DNA from: Pseudomonadota bacterium
GTDB taxonomy: Bacteria > Pseudomonadota > Alphaproteobacteria > GCA-2746255
Direction: 5' to 3'
Assembly (NCBI GenBank): GCA_040752895.1
Contig: JBFMHN010000007.1
Location: 1 to 38,226, forward strand
DNA: 38,226 nt
A program made the position numbers and the translations under genes. Of this stretch, positions 23,134-29,050 are shown piece by piece; position 1 is the first letter of the stretch, and every line of letters starts with the position of its first letter. The notes below the pieces were generated by a model. It saw only the letters and a list, made by a program, of their open reading frames with translations. It was not told the DNA's origin and searched no databases.

Positions 23134-23207
23134 TATCGGCGGGGCAGGCCCGTGGGAGGGAACGGGTGGATCAGGATTGGGGTACCGCATCCGTCGCCCC
23201 GCCGATA
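23134..23207 (-). ncRNA. Structured 5' leader of the leftward early operon
   Basis: TATCGGCGGGGC (23134-23145) and GCCCCGCCGATA (23196-23207) are perfect 12-bp complements enclosing 50 bases, with an inner CCCGT...ACGGG stem at 23149-23166. With the leftward -10 near 23213-23218, transcription would begin close to 23207, so the strong stem would form at the extreme 5' end of the mRNA. It could stabilise the RNA or act in antitermination (inference). Confidence 0.5.
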
Positions 23208-23212
23208 ACCAA

Positions 23213-23242
23213 ACCTTAGTTTGTTTCGAGCCAACCCGTCAA
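23213..23242 (-). promoter_or_regulatory. Leftward early promoter
   Basis: On the minus strand, TTGACG (23242-23237), 18 bases, then TAAGGT (23218-23213). The -35 is good and the -10 weak, as expected of a regulated promoter. CAAAC-CTTA-GTTTG at 23210-23223 overlaps the -10 and is a candidate operator. Confidence 0.5.
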
Positions 23243-23292
23243 GCGCAAATCTGCACCATCTGTGGAAAAAGTTTGTTGGGCTACATCCGGGG

Positions 23293-23321
23293 TTGTCGCG
23301 GGGCCACCAAGCCGCTATGAT
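23293..23321 (+). promoter_or_regulatory. Rightward promoter with predicted leaderless start
   Basis: TTGTCG (23293-23298), 17 bases, TATGAT (23316-23321). The -10 ends 6 bases before ATG 23328, so transcription should start at or within a base of the start codon. No Shine-Dalgarno is present. This resembles the leaderless cI transcript of lambda. Confidence 0.65.
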
Positions 23322-23327
23322 CCGCCC

Positions 23328-23549
23328 ATGAGCACCAAAGAGAAGTTCCTCGCAGAGATCGAGAGGTTCCTTCGCCGCTCGGGCATGAGCGCGAAGGAGT
23401 TCGGCGACAAGGTCATGAACGACGTGTCCTATGTCTACCGGCTCCGCAAGGGCCGGGTGTCGTCGGCGGACACGATGGACCGCGTCAAGGCCTGGATTGC
23501 CGAGCACAAGGCGGGTGGGAAGTCGCGCCCTAGCCAGCGGGCGGCCTAG
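23328..23549 (+). CDS. Small HTH regulator (Xre-like)
   Basis: This 73-residue protein is a single HTH domain: FLAEIERFLRRSGMSAKEFG at 7-26, then DKVMNDVSYVYRLRKGRVSS and ADTMDRVKAWIAEH. The layout matches short phage Xre/Cro-like regulators, with the recognition helix around VSYVYRLRKG. It stands alone at the head of the rightward 23.3-27.6 kb unit, opposite the ERF operon, a natural position for a repressor or Cro-like switch. The mRNA appears leaderless. Confidence 0.78.
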   Translation: MSTKEKFLAEIERFLRRSGMSAKEFGDKVMNDVSYVYRLRKGRVSSADTMDRVKAWIAEHKAGGKSRPSQRAA

Positions 23550-23664
23550 ACACCGCCCGCAAATCACTGCACGCTGGGCGGGGGTTCAGCATTCGAGTCG
23601 TGTTGTATGGGCGTGCGGGTAATCGGTCCCGGCGGCGGGATGCTCGTGCGCGAAAGGGGGCGGC

Positions 23665-24060
23665 ATGTTGAGCAGAAGAAGAGCTTTGAAGGCGCTAGCA
23701 GTCGCGCCGGCTGCGGTTCCGGTCGTCGCCAAGGATGCGGCGGTCAAGATGGGGCTTGGAGATGTGGCGATGAGTGCTGGCATTCCAGCACGTTACAATG
23801 CGCCAATTGTGGCAACAGACGAAGCATCACACATTCGCGCGCAACTGAAGTCCTTGCTCGGCGGCGAAGGGCGCTCCAGAGCCATCGAAAGCGCCCGCGG
23901 CGCCCTCTCCCGCATGGATAGCGATCTTGCGTCTCTGCGCTCCGTCTCCCCGGCTTGGGTCTTAACCGTACAGGCCGAGAGAACCGCTGATCGATATTTG
24001 GCGGCGGAACGCAGATGGCTACAGGAGCGCCTATCGACGCTGACAGGAGGGCTGCTGTGA
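23665..24060 (+). CDS. Small protein with twin-arginine signal
   Basis: This 131-residue protein begins MLSRRRALKALAVAPAAVPV. S3-R4-R5-R6-A7-L8-K9 fits the Tat signal pattern (S/T-R-R-x-F-L-K) with Ala in place of Phe, followed by a weakly hydrophobic stretch and an AxA-like site near 21. The mature part is helical and Arg-rich. ATG 23665 follows AAAGGGGGC. Export of a folded protein by the host Tat pathway is inferred. The stop overlaps the GcrA-like start (TGATG). Confidence 0.65.
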   Translation: MLSRRRALKALAVAPAAVPVVAKDAAVKMGLGDVAMSAGIPARYNAPIVATDEASHIRAQLKSLLGGEGRSRAIESARGALSRMDSDLASLRSVSPAWVLTVQAERTADRYLAAERRWLQERLSTLTGGLL

Positions 24061-24644
24061 TGACATGGGATCGAGCGGCATTCTGGCGTCAGCCGGAGGT
24101 CGAGGCGCTGATGCGCGAGCACTTCGCCAAGGGCACGCGGGCGGCCGAGGTCGCGAAGCTGCTCAACAAGCACCACAACCCGCCCGGCAACGGCCAAACG
24201 CGCAACAGCGTGATCGGCCGTTGGCACCGGATGGGCCTCACCCGCGGGCTCAGCAAGTCGCAAGCGGCAAAGCTGTCGCGGGGTGGCCGCCCGCCCAAGC
24301 GCTCGAGCGGCCCCGCCTACATGGAGCGCCGGGTGCTCGGCGACGTGGTGCGCGGGCTGCCGTCCAACGCCGGGCCGATGGTGCGGGTCAAGGACCATCC
24401 CGAGGACATCGCCCGCGTCGCCAGCATCCTCGATCTCGAGGACCATCACTGTCGGTTTCCGGTCAGGAAGGATGGTTTCTGCGGGGATCAGAAGGTTTCC
24501 GGGCTGCCCTACTGCGAGGCCCACGTCCGGCGCTGCTACCGGGTGCCGGAGAAAACAGCTAAACGCACGAAGCGCTTGAATAAAGTTCTGGAAGTGCTGG
24601 GGTCGGAAACCACCCGGAAACCGTTGGAAACCGTTGGAAACTGA
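24060..24644 (+). CDS. GcrA-family transcription regulator
   Basis: This 194-residue protein shows the GcrA layout: an N-terminal HTH with W3 (MTWDRAAFW), GTRAAEVAKLLN and TRNSVIGRWHRMGL at 47-60 (host GcrA: TRNAVIGKVHRLGL), then a linker and a C-terminal Cys-rich part, HHCRFPVRKDGFCGDQKV at 129-146 and GLPYCEAHVRRCYR at 148-161. An 11-residue insert (about 37-47) is unlike the host protein. GcrA proteins bind RNA polymerase sigma70 and act at methylated GANTC promoters in Alphaproteobacteria. A phage copy could redirect host polymerase (inference). A basic C-terminal tail is extra. Confidence 0.82.
   Translation: MTWDRAAFWRQPEVEALMREHFAKGTRAAEVAKLLNKHHNPPGNGQTRNSVIGRWHRMGLTRGLSKSQAAKLSRGGRPPKRSSGPAYMERRVLGDVVRGLPSNAGPMVRVKDHPEDIARVASILDLEDHHCRFPVRKDGFCGDQKVSGLPYCEAHVRRCYRVPEKTAKRTKRLNKVLEVLGSETTRKPLETVGN
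24605..24642 (+). repeat. Short tandem GGAAACCGTT repeat
   Basis: GGAAAC recurs at 24605, 24616, 24626 and 24636 with a 10-11 base period at the end of the GcrA-like gene. It ends 4 bases before ATG 24646. It may serve as ribosome-site-like sequence for the next gene or be simple slippage. Confidence 0.6.
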
Positions 24645-24645
24645 G

Positions 24646-24984
24646 ATGCACCCGTCGAAGAAACTGCCGTTGCGGCGTGAGGTTCTGAGGCTGCATCAGG
24701 ATGGCCTCAGCGAATCCGGAATCGCCATCATCCTCGGGCTGACGCGCCAGCGCATCAATCAAATATGCAAAGAGCTGAACATCAATGGGCTGACGGACGC
24801 CGGACGCGCGGCCATCCGTGCTGCGGGGCAGCGAAAGCGTCGGCATGTCGAGAGGGATCGGCAAATCCGCGCGCTCATCGAATCCGGGTACAGCCTCAGG
24901 AAGGCAGCCGCGCATCTCAACGTGACGGTCGGGGTCGTAGCGGGCGCGGTGCAGCGTGATTTGAAACGAATGGCGCCCCGCTGA
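24646..24984 (+). CDS. Double-HTH DNA-binding protein
   Basis: This 112-residue protein has two HTH-like segments: about 16-40 (DGLSESGIAIILGLTRQRIN then QICKEL) and about 80-105 (ESGYSLRKAAAHLNVTVGVV then AGAVQRDL). ATG 24646 is preferred over a TTG four codons upstream. Basic residues dominate (KRRHVERDRQIR). It follows the GcrA-like gene by 1 base and ends in a strong hairpin. It is probably a transcription factor or replication accessory protein. Confidence 0.7.
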   Translation: MHPSKKLPLRREVLRLHQDGLSESGIAIILGLTRQRINQICKELNINGLTDAGRAAIRAAGQRKRRHVERDRQIRALIESGYSLRKAAAHLNVTVGVVAGAVQRDLKRMAPR

Positions 24985-25003
24985 GGGCGGCTCAGCGGGG
25001 CGC
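24973..25003 (+). terminator. Perfect 13-bp hairpin at the end of the double-HTH gene
   Basis: GCGCCCCGCTGAG (24973-24985), loop GGCGG, CTCAGCGGGGCGC (24991-25003). The stem includes the TGA stop. No T-run follows, so it may be a Rho-assisted or partial terminator separating regulator genes from the replication genes. Confidence 0.55.
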
Positions 25004-25058
25004 TCGGCGGGATGCGGTCCCAATCAGAACTCGAACACCTACCAGGGAACTTGGCGTC

Positions 25059-25121
25059 ATGACGATAGGCAACCTAGAAGTGTTCGGTGGCGATAGCAAG
25101 GCGGGGGCGGCACATGGCTGA
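25059..25121 (+). CDS. Possible 20-residue leader peptide
   Basis: ATG 25059 opens 20 codons (MTIGNLEVFGGDSKAGAAHG) and its stop overlaps ATG 25114 of the next gene by 8 bases. AGGGAAC lies upstream. It may be a coupling leader peptide or chance. Confidence 0.3.
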   Translation: MTIGNLEVFGGDSKAGAAHG

Positions 25122-25377
25122 CTACAGTCCACAGATCACGGCCTGCAGACTGTACAAAAAAACCAGCTCCAAGGGGACCGAATATTTTGTCGGCCGGTGG
25201 GGCATGATGAAGATCGCCCTGCTGAAATCGCGCGAGGTCGCTGACGACGGGGCCGAAATCTGGAACATGATCCTGTCTGAGGCACCACAGAAGCCGCGCG
25301 AGCAGGCGCCGCGGGCCGACTACGCCAAGCCGGCCGGCGACGAGCCGCCCCCGCTCAAAGATGAAATGCCATTCTGA
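25114..25377 (+). CDS. Small conserved phage protein preceding the initiator
   Basis: This 87-residue protein starts at ATG 25114 after GCGGGGGCGG. Its ADYSPQITACRLYKKTSSKGTEYFVGRWG start (residues 2-30) is a pattern I know from small proteins beside DUF1376 genes in alphaproteobacterial phages. The C-terminus is proline-rich and acidic (PPPLKDEMPF), similar to the partner-binding tails of single-strand binding proteins. An SSB-like role is a guess. Confidence 0.65.
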   Translation: MADYSPQITACRLYKKTSSKGTEYFVGRWGMMKIALLKSREVADDGAEIWNMILSEAPQKPREQAPRADYAKPAGDEPPPLKDEMPF

Positions 25378-25387
25378 GGGGGCTCCG

Positions 25388-26185
25388 ATGGTCGCTTACG
25401 TGCGCTTCTACCCGACCGACTGGCGCTCCGGATGCTTGGGGCTGAGCCTGGAGCAGGAGGGGCTCTATATCCGTGTCTGTGCCTACGTCTATGAAACCGG
25501 CCTGCGTCTTCCCATCGACGACCGGCAAGCAGCAAAGTTCATGGGGGTGCATACGAATGCCTACCGGAAAGTCCGCGATCAGCTCGTCACGCTCGGAAAG
25601 GTTGTGCAAACAGCAACAGGGTACACCGTGCCGCGAGCCGAGCGAGAGCTTGGTGCTGCCGCCGACGCGCACGCCGGACAAACGACGCGAGCGGTTGATC
25701 CGCACAAAGAGCGGAGCCCCGTGCCGGGTACCATAGGGCACACCCCCCTAGATACCCCCCTAGATACCCCCCTAGATACCCGTGGGGTGTTTTCGAAAAA
25801 ACCCAATGAAAACTACGCGCGAAGTGGAACCAAGAACCAGAACCAGAAAGTGAAGAGTAGTGTTGCGCGTCGCGGTTCGCGACTCGCCGCCGACTGGTCT
25901 CTCCCCGATGACTGGCGCTCTTGGGCAAGAGTGACATTCCCCCACGCAACCGACGCGATGGTGGCGGACCAAGCCGACCGCTTCCGCGACTACTGGCATG
26001 CCAAGGCCGGGCAGGCGGCGTGCAAGCTCGACTGGCAGGCGACGTGGCGGAACTGGTGCCGGACGGGGTTGGCCACGGCTCCGGTGCGGGCGGCGACCAA
26101 CGTCGCGCCGTGGGAAGCCGAGAAGCAGCGCAAGCAGCGTGAGTGGATGGACCTCGTCAACGCCTTGCCAGGAGGAGCCGCATGA
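25388..26185 (+). CDS. DUF1376-family replication initiator-like protein
   Basis: This 265-residue protein starts at ATG 25388 after GAGGGGG. Residues 3-90 are a DUF1376 domain (YVRFYPTDWRSGCLGLSLEQ, then EGLYIRVCAYVYETGLRLPI and so on). A low-complexity linker at about 115-160 contains three TPLD repeats from a 12-bp repeat. Residues 180-255 resemble primosomal DnaT/DnaD-like endings (FRDYWHAKAGQAACKLDWQA, TWRNWCRTG). It probably opens the origin and loads the helicase with the next protein (inference). Confidence 0.78.
   Translation: MVAYVRFYPTDWRSGCLGLSLEQEGLYIRVCAYVYETGLRLPIDDRQAAKFMGVHTNAYRKVRDQLVTLGKVVQTATGYTVPRAERELGAAADAHAGQTTRAVDPHKERSPVPGTIGHTPLDTPLDTPLDTRGVFSKKPNENYARSGTKNQNQKVKSSVARRGSRLAADWSLPDDWRSWARVTFPHATDAMVADQADRFRDYWHAKAGQAACKLDWQATWRNWCRTGLATAPVRAATNVAPWEAEKQRKQREWMDLVNALPGGAA
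25741..25782 (+). repeat. 12-bp tandem repeat in the initiator linker
   Basis: ACCCCCCTAGAT is repeated three times in a row, with flanking partial units, encoding TPLD repeats. The unit is a multiple of three. The neighbouring 40 bases are unusually A-rich, so this stretch could also be part of a replication origin with iterons, as in lambdoid O genes (inference). Confidence 0.7.
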
Positions 26186-26715
26186 ACCTGATTTCGCGCC
26201 TTTCGAATGTCTACGGCCCTCCCGATTGCGCCAATCCGGCGGCCTATCTCGAGGAGGTCGCGCGTTTGGTGCGCGGGTTCTCGACGGCAGAACAGGACAA
26301 GGCTGGCGATGTGCTGCTGCGCGGCCACCGCGGCCGGCAGTTTCCGACCCCGCACGAAATCGTCGCCGCCTGCGAAGAGGCGCGCAAGGCCGGCGCCCCG
26401 GTCGGAGTGATACGGTCGGCGCCATTCCAGCACCCCGGCTGGGCGCATGAGGACATTGCAATAGCGGATCGACTGATCGTTTCCGAGATCGGCCGCGAGG
26501 CAGCGGATAACGGCTGGTCGCTCGGACTGCACGACTTTTGCCGCTACAACCACCGCCTGCCAAACGTGCACGAGAAGGCGCGCATCATCCGCGAGGCACG
26601 AGAGTTCGATGAAGCTTATGCCGCCTGCTGCAGCGGGCGCGGTGGGGCGCTGGGTGAAGCGCTTCGCAAGCTCGGAGAATCGATGCTCTCAAGCGGCAGA
26701 AGTAAGCCGATATGA
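26182..26715 (+). CDS. Putative helicase loader-like replication protein
   Basis: This 177-residue protein starts at ATG 26182, overlapping the initiator stop (ATGA). Residues 1-55 (LISRLSNVYGPPDCANPAAY, LEEVARLVRGFSTAEQDKAG) and FPTPHEIVAACEEA at about 56-69 resemble small phage replication proteins that follow the initiator, the position of lambda P. No ATPase motif is present. Naming it a loader rests on gene order and this weak likeness. Confidence 0.6.
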   Translation: MNLISRLSNVYGPPDCANPAAYLEEVARLVRGFSTAEQDKAGDVLLRGHRGRQFPTPHEIVAACEEARKAGAPVGVIRSAPFQHPGWAHEDIAIADRLIVSEIGREAADNGWSLGLHDFCRYNHRLPNVHEKARIIREAREFDEAYAACCSGRGGALGEALRKLGESMLSSGRSKPI

Positions 26716-26728
26716 CCCACGGTGTTGC

Positions 26729-26959
26729 ATGACCCGAGACGAGCACAAAGCCCTGATCGCCCGGGTGATCGAACGTGCCGCGGAAACCGATCTCTGCGAC
26801 GTAGCGGTGATCGGCATCCGCCCGGACGGCGGCGGGTTCTATCTCGACTGGTCGGGTTCGACCGTGACGAGCCTGATCCTGCACCTCGCGGCAGCCCATC
26901 ACAAGGCGGTGCAGGCGTTTGTGGATGGCGTCGAAGGCAAGCTCTTGGAAGACTTATGA
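26729..26959 (+). CDS. Small hypothetical protein
   Basis: This 76-residue protein starts at ATG 26729 (MTRDEHKALIARVIERAAET); the frame is open upstream only as a shadow of the previous gene. It has an N-terminal helix, a beta pair (VAVIGIRPDGGGFYLDWSG) and a C-terminal helix. There is no clear ribosome site, although coupling with the preceding gene 13 bases away is possible. The family is unknown. Confidence 0.6.
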   Translation: MTRDEHKALIARVIERAAETDLCDVAVIGIRPDGGGFYLDWSGSTVTSLILHLAAAHHKAVQAFVDGVEGKLLEDL

Positions 26960-27043
26960 AAGGAAAACCGCCGATCGTTTGATAGCCGCCTGAGTTGCTA
27001 AAGGTTTTTGTGTCAGTGCGCGTCTCACCCCATCGGAGAGACC

Positions 27044-27592
27044 ATGACCGAAGTTTACCACCCGACCCTCGAGCGCCTGCGTCACGCCCGCGAGCGGCAC
27101 ATGCCGCCCTCGCAGTCCCAAACCGAGGCCCGCCCCTATCATCGGGTGCTTTCCGGCTGGGACCTGATGCAAATCGCCAGAGGCGGACGGGAGGCGATCC
27201 TGTCGCCCGAGCAGGCGATGGCCGGGCGCACACTCACGACCTACTGGGGCGCCGTCTATGAGGGACGCAGCGCCGTTTGCGGCTACGGCGAGAGCCGGCA
27301 TAACGGCACGCCGGCCAGCCAGGTCCAGGCCCATCTACTCGGCCCGGAGTGGATCGAGACCTGCCGGCGCAAGCTGGTGCAATCCGAGCTCGCCGTCGAA
27401 GACCCCGCCGACTGGAAAGCCCTGATCGCGGTGGTCTCCCGTGACGGCATCGCCCAGGACGCCGGCCGGGCACTCGGCTACGTCTCCCGCCGGCATCAGA
27501 TGGCCAAGGGCGCGGCGAGCCTCCGGCGATCGCTGACGGCGCTGGCGCGGCTGTACGGATACCTGCACTGGCCCGGCCGAGGACCAGTGTGA
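27044..27592 (+). CDS. Hypothetical protein ending the rightward replication unit
   Basis: This 182-residue protein starts at ATG 27044 after GGAGAG. The middle region contains SGWDLMQIARGGREAILSPE and TYWGAVYEGRSAVCGYGESR; the C-terminal 60 residues are helical, basic and HTH-like (GRALGYVSRRHQMAKGAASL, RRSLTALARLYGYLH). It may bind DNA, perhaps as a late regulator of the antiterminator type, given that it is the last gene before a terminator. That is inference. Confidence 0.6.
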   Translation: MTEVYHPTLERLRHARERHMPPSQSQTEARPYHRVLSGWDLMQIARGGREAILSPEQAMAGRTLTTYWGAVYEGRSAVCGYGESRHNGTPASQVQAHLLGPEWIETCRRKLVQSELAVEDPADWKALIAVVSRDGIAQDAGRALGYVSRRHQMAKGAASLRRSLTALARLYGYLHWPGRGPV

Positions 27593-27694
27593 CGCGTAGG
27601 GCGGCGCGAGCGTGGTGCCCCGCCGGTGCTAGGGGCAAAAAGGCCAGACTGCGCTCGAATAGGGCACCGGCCCCGCCGACCTCACCAAACGAGA

Positions 27695-27727
27695 AAGGCC
27701 CCCACAGATTGCTCCGTGGGGGCCTTT
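27695..27727. terminator. Bidirectional intrinsic terminator
   Basis: AAAGGCCCCCAC and GTGGGGGCCTTT form a 12-bp stem around AGATTGCTCC. An A-run on the left and T-run on the right make it a terminator on both strands, placed between the convergent genes at 27592 and 27744. Confidence 0.88.
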
Positions 27728-27743
27728 TGGTCGCCGAATTCGG

Positions 27744-28067
27744 CTAGTGCAACGTGATCGCGACTTCCTTGCCGATCTTGGTCCGGCTGACCATGCCGGC
27801 GGCGACCGCCTTGGACACCCGCTTCGATGCCTCGCCCTTGGTCACCTTCATCAACCGCGCCACCTGCTTGTTGGACAGGGGGCCGAGCCGGCGGAGAAGT
27901 TGGCGGAGCTCGTCCAACTCGGCATCGGTAACGGTCGGCGGGATCACCAGGTCGGCCGCTCGCTGCTCGGTAACCGGTGACCGGGAAGACTGCTCGGTAA
28001 CCGGCTTGGAAAACCAGCCCGAGAACAGCGCGAGCAGGTTGACGTCTGTCGGGTCGTATGCAACCAT
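27744..28067 (-). CDS. Winged-helix DNA-binding protein
   Basis: This 107-residue protein has a C-terminal winged helix: DELRQLLRRLGPLSNKQVAR at about 52-71, LMKVTKGEASKRVSKAVAAG (recognition helix) and a wing, MVSRTKIGKEVAITLH. The N-terminal half is a flexible arm with two PVTEQ copies from a 15-bp direct repeat. ATG 28067 has AAAGGA about 9 bases upstream. It faces the ribbon-helix-helix gene across a divergent control region, so the pair may form a switch. Confidence 0.72.
   Translation of the reverse strand: MVAYDPTDVNLLALFSGWFSKPVTEQSSRSPVTEQRAADLVIPPTVTDAELDELRQLLRRLGPLSNKQVARLMKVTKGEASKRVSKAVAAGMVSRTKIGKEVAITLH
27963..28004. repeat. 15-bp direct repeat in the winged-helix gene
   Basis: CTGCTCGGTAACCGG occurs at 27963-27977 and again at 27990-28004, 27 bases apart. 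It encodes PVTEQ twice. It could be a duplication or a pair of binding sites. Confidence 0.65.
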
Positions 28068-28145
28068 AGCTTTGGTCCTTTCTAGGATTTGGCCCGTTCC
28101 CGATTGCCCTCGGGGCGGGCCGCTTCGTTTGTACTCAACAAGCTA

Positions 28146-28174
28146 AAAATAGCACTGGTGGCTTCTATCGTCAA
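28146..28174 (-). promoter_or_regulatory. Leftward promoter for the winged-helix gene
   Basis: On the minus strand, TTGACG (28174-28169), 17 bases, TATTTT (28151-28146). Both boxes are good. The leader is about 70 nt, with an AAAGGA ribosome site before ATG 28067. Confidence 0.68.
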
Positions 28175-28213
28175 CACAAAATATACACGATCACGAAAAG
28201 TTGATGTATTGAC
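28170..28213. promoter_or_regulatory. Candidate operator pair spanning both -35 boxes
   Basis: GTCAACACA (28170-28178) and TGTATTGAC (28205-28213) are inverted copies matching at 8 of 9 positions. They lie over the two divergent -35 boxes. A dimeric or tetrameric ribbon-helix-helix protein could bind both and control both directions (inference). Confidence 0.45.
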
Positions 28214-28237
28214 CTTGCGCTAATGTGGGCGCATTAT
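28209..28237 (+). promoter_or_regulatory. Rightward promoter with predicted leaderless start
   Basis: TTGACC (28209-28214), 17 bases, CATTAT (28232-28237). The -10 ends 6 bases before ATG 28244, and no Shine-Dalgarno is present. The transcript probably starts at the ATG. Confidence 0.65.
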
Positions 28238-28243
28238 GCATTT

Positions 28244-28432
28244 ATGACACAAGACACCATCCTTCACATGCGGATCGCGCACGAGTTCAGGGACATGCTG
28301 GACGCGCTGCGCAAGGCTGAGCGTGATCTCCCGTCACGGTCGGAGATGGTGCGCCGTCTGATTGAGAGAGCGAACGAACGCAAAAATCTATGTCATGAGG
28401 GCAATCGACGGGACGTTGAAGCTGGGTCATAG
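28244..28432 (+). CDS. Ribbon-helix-helix (Arc/CopG-like) regulator
   Basis: This 62-residue protein has an N-terminal strand (TILHMRIAHEF), helix 1 (FRDMLDALRKAERD) and helix 2 (SRSEMVRRLIERANER), the Arc/CopG pattern. ATG 28244 is preferred over ATG 28223 because the latter lies inside the predicted promoter spacer. It is the first gene of the rightward unit leading into the virion genes, so it may repress its own and the opposite promoter. Confidence 0.75.
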   Translation: MTQDTILHMRIAHEFRDMLDALRKAERDLPSRSEMVRRLIERANERKNLCHEGNRRDVEAGS

Positions 28433-28474
28433 CCGCGCCAGGCTTACCCCGCACGTCAGTCTGAGGGAGACGAC

Positions 28475-28852
28475 ATGACCGACATCGTTGAAAGGCTGGA
28501 ACGCCACGCCGATCTGCATGGGGCTCCTGATGGGGCACTGATGCGCGAGGCTGCCGCCGAGATCGTGCGCCTGCGGTTCTGCGTCCTCGGCGAGCGAGAG
28601 GAGGTCGAGCGGCTACGTGCAGGCGGTTGCGCTCGCGATCAGCGTCTGACGCAGTATTGCGCGGAGCTACGTGCCGCCGTCGTCGCCGAGCGTGAGGCGT
28701 GTGCGAGGATCGCTGATGATCTTCATGGCGTCGTGTCGCTCGACACCTACGCCGTCGATCAGCCTCTTTCCAGCACGGGCGAGCGTTTCGCATGTCGCGA
28801 GATCGCCGCTGCCATCCGCGCCCGCACTGTGGCCGAAAAGCCATTGACGTAG
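28475..28852 (+). CDS. Small helical protein (Lar/ea-type leader gene)
   Basis: This 125-residue protein starts at ATG 28475 after GAGGGAG. The pattern MTDIVERLERHADLHG...LMREAAAEIVRLR at the start and EREACARIADD near residue 75 is very common in small phage proteins of unknown role. It is almost entirely helical with a coiled-coil middle. It precedes the late region. Confidence 0.65.
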   Translation: MTDIVERLERHADLHGAPDGALMREAAAEIVRLRFCVLGEREEVERLRAGGCARDQRLTQYCAELRAAVVAEREACARIADDLHGVVSLDTYAVDQPLSSTGERFACREIAAAIRARTVAEKPLT

Positions 28853-29050
28853 GTGCACCAAATCGCTTACGCAATTATAAATTGCCCTACGTGGGCAAAT
28901 GGGTAACGGAGGCCGATGACGCCTCGCGCCGGCCTCCGTCCCGAGCTGCTACGCAGAACCCGATACGCCACTCACGAGTATCACCCTACCTCAGTCTGTG
29001 TGAACCGGCCGTGAACGCCGGCGGTGCGCGTCGATTCCAGGGACGCCCCC
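28853..29050. other. Intergenic region before the late genes
   Basis: This 198-base gap holds an AT-rich island (28858-28884) unlike its surroundings, a small stem TTGCCC-TACGT-GGGCAA (about 28883-28899), and a larger inverted repeat ACGGAGGCC...GGCCTCCGT (about 28906-28939) without a T-run. I see no gene and no convincing sigma70 promoter. It may carry the late control site or a terminator. Confidence 0.4.

Larger units (their letters stand above)
23015..23327. promoter_or_regulatory. Intergenic divergent control region (313 bases, no gene)
   Basis: No convincing gene is present. The region holds a rightward promoter (23293-23321), a leftward promoter (23213-23242), an inverted repeat CAAAC-CTTA-GTTTG (23210-23223) over the leftward -10, and a structured leader (23134-23207) before the leftward operon. 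It separates the early operon from the HTH regulator. Confidence 0.7.
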
